DNA of 64,000 nucleotides, taken from contig CAZCLA010000014.1 of the NCBI GenBank assembly GCA_964499285.1, forward strand, positions 11,102 to 75,101, written 5' to 3'. Shown here in pieces: positions 1 to 8,635 of the stretch (position 1 is its first letter; each line of letters begins with the position of its first letter). Source of the stretch: JAGFIY01 sp964499285. GTDB lineage: Bacteria; Bacteroidota; Ignavibacteria; Ignavibacteriales; Melioribacteraceae. A program made the position numbers and the translations under genes. Below the pieces are notes generated by a model. The model was not told the origin of the DNA. It searched no databases and saw only the letters and a list, made by a program, of their open reading frames with translations.

Positions 1-52
1 ATAAATGTTATTTTATGAGATATTATTATCGAAATTAATCCCAGAGAAAAAA

Positions 53-1429
53 ATGAAAACAATTATTGAACCTTTCAAAATCAAATCCGTTGAACCGATT
101 AGATTTACAACTAAAGAAGAAAGAGAAAAAATACTGGTTGACGCCGGCTATAATCCTTTTTTAATCCATGCAGATGACGTCTTAATCGACCTCTTAACTG
201 ACAGCGGCACTTCCGCAATGAGTGCAAAACAATGGGCCGGAGTTATGGAGGGTGATGAATCCTACGCTGGCTCAAAAAGTTTTTACAGATTTGAATCAGC
301 TGTAAAAAATATTACCGGGCATCAATTTATAATACCAACTCATCAAGGACGAGCAGCAGAAAAAATTCTATTTAGTATTACCGGCGGTGAAGGGAAGTAT
401 ATTCCGAACAACACTCATTTCGACACGACGCGCGCAAATATTGAATTTACGGGTGCTGAAGCAGTTGACTTGTTGAACGAAACGGGGAAACATCCTGAAC
501 TTAAAGCCGATTTTAAAGGGGATATGGATATAGAGGCTCTCATAAAATTTATTGACCAAACCGGTGTGGAAAATATTCCGATGGTAATGTTAACAATTAC
601 CAACAACTCGGGCGGCGGTCAGCCTGTATCGATGAAAAACATTAAAGAAGTTCGTAAGGTCTGCGACAAATATGGAATTCCATTGTTTCTCGACGCATGC
701 AGGTTTGCAGAAAATGCCTACTTCATAAAGAAAAGAGAGCCTGGTTACTCGGATAGATCGATAATCGAAATCTGCCGGGAAATGTTTTCTTATTCCGATG
801 GTGCAACAATGAGCGCAAAAAAAGATGCATTGGTGAACATCGGCGGATTCTTGTCAATAAACAACGAGGAGCTTGCAACCAAAAGCAGAAATCTTTTGAT
901 CGTTACGGAAGGATTTCCGACTTACGGCGGACTTGCCGGACGCGATCTTGAAGCAGTTGCTCAAGGCTTGGAGGAAGTGGTTGATGAACATTATCTTCAA
1001 TATAGAATAAGAAGCACCGAATATCTGGGAGAAAAGTTACTCGCCAATGGTGTGCCTATAATCGAACCGCCGGGCGGACATGCAGTTTACATTGATGCAA
1101 AAAGATTTCTCCCTCAAATCCCGCCGCATCAATATCCGGGTCAGGCTATAGTATGTGAGCTTTATTTAGACGGCGGAGTGCGCTCCGTGGAAATCGGAAG
1201 TGTTATGTTCGGTAAATACGATAAAAAAACAGGTGAGCTTATTCCGCCTCCGATGGAACTTGTGAGGCTTGCAATTCCACGCAGAGTTTATACTCAAAGC
1301 CACATAGATTATGTTTCCGAAGTAGTGATAGACGCTTTCAACAACAGAGAAAAATTGAAAGGAATGGAGATAACTTATGAAGCACCTATGCTTCGTCATT
1401 TTACAGCTAGATTTAAACCGATTGAATAA
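53..1429 (+). CDS. tnaA: Tryptophanase (tryptophan indole-lyase)
   Basis: PLP-dependent beta-eliminating lyase that splits tryptophan into indole, pyruvate and ammonia in the cytoplasm. From the ATG at 53 the protein has 458 residues, close to the family length. The motif MSAKKDA carries the PLP lysine (Lys257). Three positions known to separate tryptophanase from tyrosine phenol-lyase are tryptophanase-like: Asp124 in HFDTTR (Thr in the phenol-lyase), Ile in GVRSVEIGS (Arg in the phenol-lyase) and His in LRHFTARF (Phe in the phenol-lyase). The flanking LVNIGGFL is more phenol-lyase-like, so the enzyme sits between well-known relatives. An upstream in-frame ATG at 5 would add 16 residues not typical of the family. 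No TnaC-type leader or permease is visible because the window begins here. Confidence 0.93.
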   Translation: MKTIIEPFKIKSVEPIRFTTKEEREKILVDAGYNPFLIHADDVLIDLLTDSGTSAMSAKQWAGVMEGDESYAGSKSFYRFESAVKNITGHQFIIPTHQGRAAEKILFSITGGEGKYIPNNTHFDTTRANIEFTGAEAVDLLNETGKHPELKADFKGDMDIEALIKFIDQTGVENIPMVMLTITNNSGGGQPVSMKNIKEVRKVCDKYGIPLFLDACRFAENAYFIKKREPGYSDRSIIEICREMFSYSDGATMSAKKDALVNIGGFLSINNEELATKSRNLLIVTEGFPTYGGLAGRDLEAVAQGLEEVVDEHYLQYRIRSTEYLGEKLLANGVPIIEPPGGHAVYIDAKRFLPQIPPHQYPGQAIVCELYLDGGVRSVEIGSVMFGKYDKKTGELIPPPMELVRLAIPRRVYTQSHIDYVSEVVIDAFNNREKLKGMEITYEAPMLRHFTARFKPIE

Positions 1430-1449
1430 AATCCCGAAGCGAAGTTCAA

Positions 1450-2268
1450 ATGAAAATTAAAAAAGCTTATTCTTATTCATCGGACAATCAAATTTGGCGT
1501 TTACTTATTTCGGAAACCGAGAAACTTGTAATTGAAATAAGAGACACCGAAAAAAAAGAAGTTTATTTCTCATGTTTGAAAATCGAAACCGGTGAATTAA
1601 TTTTTGATAATTTTCAAATGCCGGAAAAATTTTGGATTGGAGTTGATGAAATTTACGGCGATATAATGTTCCTCCATAAATTTGCAAAACCGGATATGCC
1701 GGGACACAGAGAAATACTCGCTTTTGATCTCAACACGCAAAAAGTGTTGTGGGAAAATGATCAGTTTACATATCACTTTTCATTTGAAGGTAATTCATTT
1801 GTTTCGATTTCGACGATGACCGGGGACAAATATTTTCTTCTTGATCCAAGAACAGGCGATTTTTCAGACCAAAACGAAAAGGGAAGAGAGTATTTTGAAA
1901 TAAAGAGATCAGAGTATGAAAACTCAAAAGATTATTCCGATTACATTTTCCCGGAGAGATATTCAACGTCGTCTAATGATGAACTTTCGTCCACAATCAA
2001 AAAAATAATTGACGGGCTTGAAATAATCGGAAACATTGAGGTTGGAAAATATGAGAATCTATTTCTTATGAATTATCATTTCAGGAATAAAAATAATTTG
2101 ATAGAAAACCGTTTCGCCGCTATTGATATTGATAAGCAAAAAATTATATTTAAGGAGATACTCAACCGTAATTTAAATGCGTTCGTGCCAGATTCATTCT
2201 TCGTTTATAAAGATTTACTCTTTCTTCTTGTCGATAAGCAAAAAATAAAAGTACATAAGATGATTTAA
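1450..2268 (+). CDS. Conserved protein resembling DUF4905
   Basis: A 272-residue protein without signal peptide or membrane segment. The text pattern (ETGELIFDNF, LNTQKVLWEN, LDPRTGDF, IDIDKQKIIFKE) is that of a beta-propeller-like series of strand units ending in turn motifs, as in Bacteroidota proteins filed under DUF4905; that assignment is from memory. It starts 20 bases after tryptophanase and its stop shares one base with the ATG of the AMMECR1 gene, so it is probably co-transcribed with both. No catalytic motif is recognisable. Function unknown. Confidence 0.7.
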   Translation: MKIKKAYSYSSDNQIWRLLISETEKLVIEIRDTEKKEVYFSCLKIETGELIFDNFQMPEKFWIGVDEIYGDIMFLHKFAKPDMPGHREILAFDLNTQKVLWENDQFTYHFSFEGNSFVSISTMTGDKYFLLDPRTGDFSDQNEKGREYFEIKRSEYENSKDYSDYIFPERYSTSSNDELSSTIKKIIDGLEIIGNIEVGKYENLFLMNYHFRNKNNLIENRFAAIDIDKQKIIFKEILNRNLNAFVPDSFFVYKDLLFLLVDKQKIKVHKMI

Positions 2269-2828
2269 TGAAATTAACTGATGAAGAAAAAAAATTTCTG
2301 GTCTCAATTGCGAGGAATTCAATAAAATCCTCGCTGGGAATAAACAAAGAAACCAAATTATCAATTCCGTTAAATCCGGTTTTTCATTCAAAGTGCGGTG
2401 CGTTCGTTACACTTACTCTTAATAACAATTTACGCGGCTGCATCGGCTATATAATTTCCGAAAAGCCTTTGTATCAAATAATAACCGATTCTGCTAAGCA
2501 TGCAGCTTTCGAAGATCCAAGATTTAATCCCATTACAAAAGAAGAATTTACTGATGTCAAAATTGAAATATCAATTCTTTCTGAACCGTTCGCAATGAAA
2601 GAATATGAAGACATAGAAATTGGAACTCACGGACTTATACTTGAAGAACCGAGACGTGCTCTTCTTCTTCCTCAAGTTCCTTTGGAACACAAAATGAACC
2701 GAGAACAATTTTTGAGCGCCCTCTGCAGAAAAGCCGGATTATATTCCGAATACTGGAAAGAAACAAAGTTGAAAATTAGTCTTTTTACCGCCACTGTTTT
2801 TTCTGAACAAGATTGGGAATCAAAATGA
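2268..2828 (+). CDS. amrA: AMMECR1-family protein (AmmeMemoRadiSam system protein A)
   Basis: A 186-residue member of the AMMECR1 family. It shows the family hallmark LRGCIG (55-60), AFEDPRF (80-86), a conserved EISILSEP strand (100-107) and LLLPQV (132-137). The biochemical role is not settled. In bacteria and archaea it is usually encoded next to a MEMO-family protein and a radical SAM protein (the AmmeMemoRadiSam triad). Here the MEMO gene follows with a 4-base ATGA overlap, implying translational coupling. The radical SAM partner (AmrS) is not next to it. Confidence 0.9.
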   Translation: MKLTDEEKKFLVSIARNSIKSSLGINKETKLSIPLNPVFHSKCGAFVTLTLNNNLRGCIGYIISEKPLYQIITDSAKHAAFEDPRFNPITKEEFTDVKIEISILSEPFAMKEYEDIEIGTHGLILEEPRRALLLPQVPLEHKMNREQFLSALCRKAGLYSEYWKETKLKISLFTATVFSEQDWESK

Positions 2829-3643
2829 AAAAAGTCAGACAACCTTCTGTCGCAGGAATGTTTTATCCTTCACATCCGGGGGAACTTAAGAAGATGGTTG
2901 ATGAATTTTTCGGACAAGTAGAAATTGAAATAACTCCACAAAACGTTATAGGAATAATCGCGCCGCATGCCGGATATGTTTATTCTGGTCTAACGGCGGC
3001 TTATGCCTTTAAGTTGTTGGAAAACAAAATATTCGATAAAGCTATTGTGCTTTCACCAAGTCATAATGATTTCTTTGATGGTTCGTGTATTTTTGATGGG
3101 GACTCATACATTACTCCTCTTGGTGAAATTCCAATAGATAAAAATACGGCTGACGAAATTGTAAAAAATTCAAATTCAGTTTTCTTCGGCGAGCGAGGAC
3201 ACAGAACCGAACACGCTTTAGAAGTTGAACTTCCTTTTCTGCAAATGATAAATCAAGATTTTTCTCTTATCCCAATCGTAATGGGAAATCAGCAAATGAA
3301 TAATATCACCGATCTTGCTGAATCGATCGCCAAAGTTATTGACAATAAAACAATCATCGTCGCTAGTTCAGATCTTTCTCATTTTTATTCAAAAAAGACT
3401 GCAGACAAGTTCGATTCGATCGTGGAGGAAAACATCATAAATTTTGATTTCGAAAAACTTCAATCCGATCTTGAAAATCAAAAATGTTTTGCATGCGGCG
3501 GAGGATTGATTGTAACATTAATGAAAACCGCGGCATTGATGAATAAGAAAAATGCAAAAGTACTTCACCGGTCGGATTCGGGTGATATTTCGGGGGATAA
3601 TGATAGAGTTGTCGGTTATCTTTCTGCGGCAATTTACGCATAA
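2825..3643 (+). CDS. amrB: MEMO-family protein (AmmeMemoRadiSam system protein B)
   Basis: A 272-residue MEMO1-like protein with the fold of class III extradiol dioxygenases. Visible motifs are APHAGYVYSG (His48), SPSH (His80), GHRTEHALEVELPFLQ (126-140), SSDLSHF (Asp183, His186) and ACGGG (Cys225). His48, His80 and Cys225 correspond to the presumed metal/active-site His, His and Cys of human MEMO1. The ATG at 2825 overlaps the AMMECR1 stop; a TTG at 2813 is in frame but adds no conserved sequence. It is the last gene of a four-gene run and faces the Prc protease gene across a shared terminator. Confidence 0.9.
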   Translation: MKKVRQPSVAGMFYPSHPGELKKMVDEFFGQVEIEITPQNVIGIIAPHAGYVYSGLTAAYAFKLLENKIFDKAIVLSPSHNDFFDGSCIFDGDSYITPLGEIPIDKNTADEIVKNSNSVFFGERGHRTEHALEVELPFLQMINQDFSLIPIVMGNQQMNNITDLAESIAKVIDNKTIIVASSDLSHFYSKKTADKFDSIVEENIINFDFEKLQSDLENQKCFACGGGLIVTLMKTAALMNKKNAKVLHRSDSGDISGDNDRVVGYLSAAIYA

Positions 3644-3680
3644 AAAAACCGTTTCACGATATTCCTTGAAACGGTCTTTA
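3642..3680 (-). terminator. Intrinsic terminator between convergent genes
   Basis: Perfect 9-bp stem ACCGTTTCA (3648-3656) / TGAAACGGT (3667-3675) with a 10-base loop. On the minus strand the stem is followed by an uninterrupted T run (the A run at 3642-3648), so it best serves the Prc protease gene. On the plus strand only CTTTAAAA follows, so it is weaker for the MEMO gene. Confidence 0.8.
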
Positions 3681-3702
3681 AAATTGAATGGTTGATAAAG
3701 AA

Positions 3703-5775
3703 TTAACCTATTTTCATAGAAATATAATTAGCCAGAATTCTTCCGCTTTCTTCTAACAAGGGATCATCAATAAAAACTTTTTTCGACCTAACTTCTTCAT
3801 CACCGCTTAATTTTATTTCCTTTAATTTTTCGCGTGCTTCATCCCGTTGTTTTCTCAATTCTTCAGCTTCGTCGCGTTCTTTCTTCCTAATCTCTTCGTT
3901 CAAAGAGTATGAATTTCTTTCCCGATTAGACACCGCGTGCTGAACATCCTCGAGGTAATATTGAAACTCGGCACTTCTCTCAATTCTTTCTCTATGTCTT
4001 TCTACAAGTTCAGGTAAAAATTGTTTAATATTTTCGTATTTATGAAAATCGGTTGCTGCGATGGTATCCCATGGAAGTGCGCTTTCTCTTGCCCCTTCTC
4101 CAAATTCTTCGGAATCATATACAGAGGGAAAAACTATATCCGGAATTACACCTTTTGTCTGCGTGCTGCTTCCGGTTATTCTATAATACTTCGCAATTGT
4201 AAGTTTTACCTGACCAAGCTTATCCGGTTGAGATGGCATAAAGCGTTTTAAGTCGATCAAATTTTGAACAGTTCCTTTGCCAAAAGTCTGCGAACCAATA
4301 ATCAATCCGCGCTCATAATCTTGAATTGCTCCGGAAAATATTTCTGAAGCAGATGCACTTGAACGATTTACCATCACTGCAAGCGGTCCTTCGTATGCGA
4401 TTGTGTCATCGGGATCAGTGCCTACATCAACGCTTCCGTCGTTATTTCTAACCTGAACCACGGGACCGTAATCAATAAACAATCCGGTTAATTCAATTGC
4501 TTCCTGCAGAGAGCCGCCGCCGTTATTCCTTAAATCAACAATAATTCCATCAACTGTTTCATTTTTTAGTTCCGCGAGTATTCGTTTAACGTCTCGGGTA
4601 GTGCTCTTATAATCCGGATCTCCTTTACGCTTACCATCCCAATCGACATAAAATCCGGGAATATCAATAACTCCAATTCTGAAATTCGTCCCATCTTCGT
4701 CAATTTCGATAATCTCACTTTTCGCGGCTTGTTCTTCAAGCTTAATTTTATCTCTGATAAGTTCCAGTTCGAAAGGTTTTGCGATCAGACCTTCGCCACC
4801 CTTTTCGATTTTCAGTCTAACCTTAGTGCCCTTTTTTCCGCGGATCAGTTGAATCACATCATCCAACCTCCAACCAATAACATCCACCATCTCACCTTCA
4901 TCGCCTTGAGCAACTCCTATGATTTTATCGTTTTCTTCAAGCTTGCCGCTTTTTGCAGCTGGTCCTCCCGGAATAATTCTTGTTATTGTCACATAATCAT
5001 TTTGCGAGGTCAACTGTGCTCCAATTCCTTCAAGTGAGAGGCTCATGTTTATTCCAAAGTTTTCCGCAGTTATAGGCGACATATAATTTGTGTGCGGTTC
5101 AATCGTTTCACCAAATGCATTGAGATAAATTTGAAAGACATCTTCGTTCTCATACTTGAGCACGGTTTTATGAAAACTCATAAACCTTTTCTTAAGATTA
5201 TCAGATACTTTTTCCTGCTCAGTTCCGTTAAGTTTTTGATTTAGGGCATCGTTTTTTAATCTCTTGCGCCAAAGATCATTAAGTTCATCAACATTTGCTG
5301 CCCAAGGTTCTTCCCTTCTATCGGGATGAATTTCTTCATTGATGGAAAAATCAAATCCTTTATCTAAAGTTTTAATTACAAAATCAATTCTCTCACCTAC
5401 TCTTTGTTTATAAACATTAAAAATCTCGAAGGGAACCCGAAGATCTCCTGTTTGAAGAAAATCATCAAAACTGTGCTCGTATTGCTTAAATTTTTCAATG
5501 TCCGATGCAATAAAGTATAGCTTATTATTATCTAACATCGATAAGTAGTTATCCAAAACTTTACTAGAAAGAGAATCATTCAAATCAAACTTACGGTAAT
5601 GTGCCCTGGAAAGAAGAGTTGTGATAATTCTATTTACTTTGGAATGAAATTCATCCGGGATAATTACCTTGTTAGAATCTATATCGTTATTTCTAGAAAT
5701 GAGTTCTTCGGCATTTTGCGCATTGCAGCTGAAGGCCAACAGAACGACAAAAAGTGTGGTGAGTATTCTTTTCAT
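3703..5775 (-). CDS. prc: Carboxy-terminal processing (tail-specific) protease, Prc type
   Basis: A 690-residue periplasmic serine protease of the S41 family, degrading or trimming proteins from their C-terminus. The ATG at 5775 gives a signal peptide (MKRILTTLFVVLLAFSCNAQ); the Cys19 context AFSC could be a non-canonical lipobox. In order: N-terminal helical domain (about 35-240), PDZ domain (about 245-345, with SLEGIGAQL), and the S41 core with DLRNNGGG (414-421). The catalytic pair matches E. coli Tsp: Ser475 in SSASASE and Lys500 in TFGKGTVQ, 25 residues apart as in Tsp. The C-terminal domain contains a charged coiled-coil stretch (about 625-655). An upstream in-frame ATG at 5844 would bury the signal peptide. 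Confidence 0.92.
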   Translation of the reverse strand: MKRILTTLFVVLLAFSCNAQNAEELISRNNDIDSNKVIIPDEFHSKVNRIITTLLSRAHYRKFDLNDSLSSKVLDNYLSMLDNNKLYFIASDIEKFKQYEHSFDDFLQTGDLRVPFEIFNVYKQRVGERIDFVIKTLDKGFDFSINEEIHPDRREEPWAANVDELNDLWRKRLKNDALNQKLNGTEQEKVSDNLKKRFMSFHKTVLKYENEDVFQIYLNAFGETIEPHTNYMSPITAENFGINMSLSLEGIGAQLTSQNDYVTITRIIPGGPAAKSGKLEENDKIIGVAQGDEGEMVDVIGWRLDDVIQLIRGKKGTKVRLKIEKGGEGLIAKPFELELIRDKIKLEEQAAKSEIIEIDEDGTNFRIGVIDIPGFYVDWDGKRKGDPDYKSTTRDVKRILAELKNETVDGIIVDLRNNGGGSLQEAIELTGLFIDYGPVVQVRNNDGSVDVGTDPDDTIAYEGPLAVMVNRSSASASEIFSGAIQDYERGLIIGSQTFGKGTVQNLIDLKRFMPSQPDKLGQVKLTIAKYYRITGSSTQTKGVIPDIVFPSVYDSEEFGEGARESALPWDTIAATDFHKYENIKQFLPELVERHRERIERSAEFQYYLEDVQHAVSNRERNSYSLNEEIRKKERDEAEELRKQRDEAREKLKEIKLSGDEEVRSKKVFIDDPLLEESGRILANYISMKIG

Positions 5776-5908
5776 ATAATTAATCCACTTTTGTTTCTTA
5801 TTTAATAAGTAATTCATACAAAAAAGATAATAGAATTGTTTCAAAAATATAAACCATTTATTTTAACACAAGTAAGAACTTATGACGCATAACGAAAAGA
5901 GAAGTTAA

Positions 5909-6262
5909 ATGGATATCGAACAAGTTCGTAATTATTGTATTAAAAAGCCCGGAGTTTCTGAGGAGTTTCCTTTCGATCAATCTACATTGGTATTTAAAGT
6001 AATGGGAAAAATGTTTTGTCTTTTGGACCTCAATCCTCCGCATTTTATCAATTTGAAGTGTGATCCCGAAAAAGCATTGCAGCTTAGAGAAGAGTTTAAT
6101 TATATAAAACCCGGTTATCATATGAACAAAACTCATTGGAACACAATAGAACTTGAAAAGGTAATAAAACAAAGTCTTGTAAAAGAATGGATTGATGATT
6201 CCTACAATCTCGTAGTTCAAAAACTTCCCAAGAAGATAAAAGATAAACTTCAACCAAATTAA
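5909..6262 (+). CDS. MmcQ/YjbR family protein
   Basis: A 117-residue protein of the MmcQ/YjbR (double-wing, CyaY-like fold) family, with the usual order: N-terminal KKPGVSEEFPF, then VFKVMGKMFCLLDL, PHFINLKCDPEKALQLREE, and the signature GYHMNKTHWNTIEL near residues 70-83. Members are small cytoplasmic proteins, often called DNA-binding, with no firmly established reaction. It starts 133 bases from the Prc start in divergent orientation. Its stop overlaps the stop of the converging gene at 6259 by 4 bases. Confidence 0.88.
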   Translation: MDIEQVRNYCIKKPGVSEEFPFDQSTLVFKVMGKMFCLLDLNPPHFINLKCDPEKALQLREEFNYIKPGYHMNKTHWNTIELEKVIKQSLVKEWIDDSYNLVVQKLPKKIKDKLQPN

Positions 6263-7038
6263 ATTTTCCACAACGAAAGCTGAAACTCTCTTACGGCCTT
6301 CGCTTCCCGCGAAAAATTTATACTAAAATTCATATTTTTAACCACATCACCACCGGCATTTTTAATTGTTTCTAAAAGTTTTTCGCTTCGATGTGGGTAA
6401 TTAACAGCTATTTTTTTATTCTCATTGCCTAAAAAATCTTCGATTTCGGAATTAACATAATCTATCAAGAGGACGTTTGTTTTTTCACTGGACTTCAAAC
6501 ATTCAGCCAACTCTTTAATCTCATTAATTACGTCAGAACACATTGTCCCGTCGCAGATTAACAAAACAGGATTATCTTTGTAATATTCTTTAATCAATTC
6601 AACAATAGTTGTAAGTGTCGATTTATATTTATCAATTCCTATGCACTTAATACGACCTTCGTAATCGCCGAAAACCGAATCATAGATTTCCTGTTTTTCT
6701 TCCATAAACTTGTCGTCTATCTCAAGAATTTTAAATATACTATTATCGAAATCTGTCAAAAGTTTGATTGAAAGCGGAGATGTTCCCGGAGAAACATTTA
6801 TTACCAGAAGTTTGTCCGTAACTTTAGAAATGAATTCATTAAAGGAATCTGATATAAACGTAATTTTTTTTGTTGTAATTTGGTCTAGAAAATTCAACAA
6901 GTTTTTATTCTTTTCAAGGATAAAAGGCGGAGCGGGTTTGAAATACCGGAAATATTTATCGAATGCAGGTGCGGAATAAGCAGATTTATACGACTCCAAG
7001 CAGAGCATATTTCTATACGATAAATTTGATATCTGCAT
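6259..7038 (-). CDS. Unknown protein, possibly a degenerate methyltransferase-like fold
   Basis: A 259-residue protein I do not recognise. The middle region alternates strands and helices: KLLVINVSPGTSPLSIKLLTD (about 72-93), FKILEIDDKFMEEKQE, NPVLLICDGTMCSDVI and KTNVLLIDYVNSE. This could be a Rossmann-like methyltransferase fold with a glycine-poor first loop. The C-terminal NYPHRSEKLLETIKNAGG is not diagnostic. No signal peptide or membrane segment. It lies 14 bases after the AlkD-like gene on the same strand and is probably its operon partner. A link to DNA or RNA methyl damage is only suggested by that neighbour. Confidence 0.6.
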   Translation of the reverse strand: MQISNLSYRNMLCLESYKSAYSAPAFDKYFRYFKPAPPFILEKNKNLLNFLDQITTKKITFISDSFNEFISKVTDKLLVINVSPGTSPLSIKLLTDFDNSIFKILEIDDKFMEEKQEIYDSVFGDYEGRIKCIGIDKYKSTLTTIVELIKEYYKDNPVLLICDGTMCSDVINEIKELAECLKSSEKTNVLLIDYVNSEIEDFLGNENKKIAVNYPHRSEKLLETIKNAGGDVVKNMNFSINFSREAKAVREFQLSLWKI

Positions 7039-7052
7039 TTATAAACCGATAA

Positions 7053-7721
7053 TTAATTAGATTTCAATCTGCATGTATTAAGTTCCTTCAGAGCGTTTCG
7101 TGCAATCCATTTTGCGGAACTTTCCGTACTCTCTAAAATACTGTTTGCGCAATCAATAGCAAGTCTATTTAAATTGTGATTTCTTTTTCCAATCTGCCTA
7201 AGCGCCCAATTAACAGATTTTTTAACAAAATTTCTGTCATCATTACTTTCTACACTAATTCTATCCAAATATTCAACGAATTTTTCATCCGGTGAATTTT
7301 TATCGTGAACAGCTGAAATTGCCATAAGCGAAAATCCAGCTCTTTTTGTGAATTCCTTTTTTGAATGACTCCATTTTAATGAAAGATCATGAACATGACG
7401 AGTTTTCACTATTAAATTGTTACAAGTCTGATCGCATAAATCCCATGAATTTATGTCTTTCACCCAATCATTTAGGAGAGTTTTTGTGGTTATTTCAGGA
7501 TCAGCTATAATTGAAGCAAGAATCCGTGCTTCATGAATCCGGGATTTCCAAAGCTGCTGTGCTAGAAGGTGGTTCGTCTTTATTCTTTTTGCAAGATTTC
7601 TTATTTCGTTAACGGGTACGCCGTATGCCGTCTCAATATTAATCCCATAGCGGGACATACCTTCTCTGTTTTTCTCGGAAGAGAGTTTTTTTAGTTCCTC
7701 CAAAACTTCGGCTGCGCTCAT
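7053..7721 (-). CDS. DNA alkylation repair protein, AlkD-like HEAT-repeat fold
   Basis: A 222-residue all-helical protein of the AlkD-related DNA alkylation repair family, whose studied members release alkylated bases from DNA. It has the helical pairs typical of HEAT-like repeats. The motif INSWDLCD gives Trp93 and Asp97, and VNWALRQIGKR gives Trp172. Their spacing (4 and about 75) matches the Trp109/Asp113/Trp187 cluster of Bacillus AlkD, so the active site looks intact. The ATG at 7721 follows a short leader. It appears to be the first gene of a two-gene unit with the unknown gene at 6259. Confidence 0.85.
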   Translation of the reverse strand: MSAAEVLEELKKLSSEKNREGMSRYGINIETAYGVPVNEIRNLAKRIKTNHLLAQQLWKSRIHEARILASIIADPEITTKTLLNDWVKDINSWDLCDQTCNNLIVKTRHVHDLSLKWSHSKKEFTKRAGFSLMAISAVHDKNSPDEKFVEYLDRISVESNDDRNFVKKSVNWALRQIGKRNHNLNRLAIDCANSILESTESSAKWIARNALKELNTCRLKSN

Positions 7722-7765
7722 TGTCTTCAGGGTAAGTTGATAACAGAAATCTTTATACGAGGTGA

Positions 7766-8629
7766 TTAAAACTTTTGTTCCTCGTCGGGAAACAATTCGG
7801 GAATATCATAATTCAGATTTTGGATAGTAACATTTTTGAACTCATATTTAAGATGTGGTGTTATCCAGCTTGAGACTGATTTTACGGGAATGTAAAAACC
7901 ATCGAATTGTTTGTAATCTGAGAATTCAATAAACAAATAAGTTCTATTTTCTTCACTTTCCGATTCATCGACCGAAGACTTGAATGATTCAATTTCTCCG
8001 AGATCGTTATAAGTAAATTCACAAATTACAACTAGTTCCTTAAATTTAATTTCCGCAGCTATTTTTCCTTTCGAAATGGTTTTCCAAGTAATCAAATCAA
8101 CGTTAAAAAACTGCGATGGAAAATAAACCATGTCTGAAAGATATCTCATTAAAAATAACTTGGCTATTTTTATTCCCGTTTCTTCTCGAAGGTTTAGGCT
8201 CGATAAATATTTTCTTAATTGAGTACCTTCACCATTAAAGAATAAATCTATATCTCGAATCCAAAAAAATCTTCCGGTCTCCAGTTTGTTATTGGATAAA
8301 AAAGCCGGATCGCTCAAAGAATAATAAGATTCTTCATTAAAATTTTTCCACTCACCTTCGGAATTTGTTCTGAATGTTCCTGTTGATTTTATTCGAACAA
8401 ATTTCGGAAATAGAACTGAGTGCGGCATATTGTTTTTTCTGTATAGGCGGTGAAGTTCTGTCTCTTTGGTTTCACTTAAGATATTATCGCCGTTTTTTTT
8501 CTCACTTATTTTTTTCACTTCCTCCAATTTTTCGGAAAGGAGTTTGTCAGTAAACAGAGTTCCGAGAACCGCAAAAATTGCTGCTCCTAAAAATAAGAGT
8601 GAAATCAATATTACTAAAAATTTTTTCAT
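7766..8629 (-). CDS. Exported or membrane-anchored protein resembling DUF6544
   Basis: A 287-residue protein with one N-terminal hydrophobic segment (residues 3-26), either an uncleaved anchor or a signal peptide. The following pattern (FVRIKSTGTFR, EWKNFNEESYYSLSDPAFL, then FFWIRDIDLFFNGEG) resembles a beta-rich family labelled DUF6544/DUF6920 as I recall it. The C-terminal half repeats strand motifs such as FIEFSDYKQFDGFYIPVKS. No catalytic residues are evident. It lies 6 bases after the SdiA-regulated lipoprotein gene on the same strand, so the two envelope proteins are likely co-expressed. Confidence 0.65.
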   Translation of the reverse strand: MKKFLVILISLLFLGAAIFAVLGTLFTDKLLSEKLEEVKKISEKKNGDNILSETKETELHRLYRKNNMPHSVLFPKFVRIKSTGTFRTNSEGEWKNFNEESYYSLSDPAFLSNNKLETGRFFWIRDIDLFFNGEGTQLRKYLSSLNLREETGIKIAKLFLMRYLSDMVYFPSQFFNVDLITWKTISKGKIAAEIKFKELVVICEFTYNDLGEIESFKSSVDESESEENRTYLFIEFSDYKQFDGFYIPVKSVSSWITPHLKYEFKNVTIQNLNYDIPELFPDEEQKF

Positions 8630-8635
8630 AGAGAT

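Noticed and set aside
5858..6271. 137-residue open frame on the minus strand
   Set aside because: It is the reverse shadow of the MmcQ/YjbR gene, with composition unlike the neighbours and no ribosome binding site.
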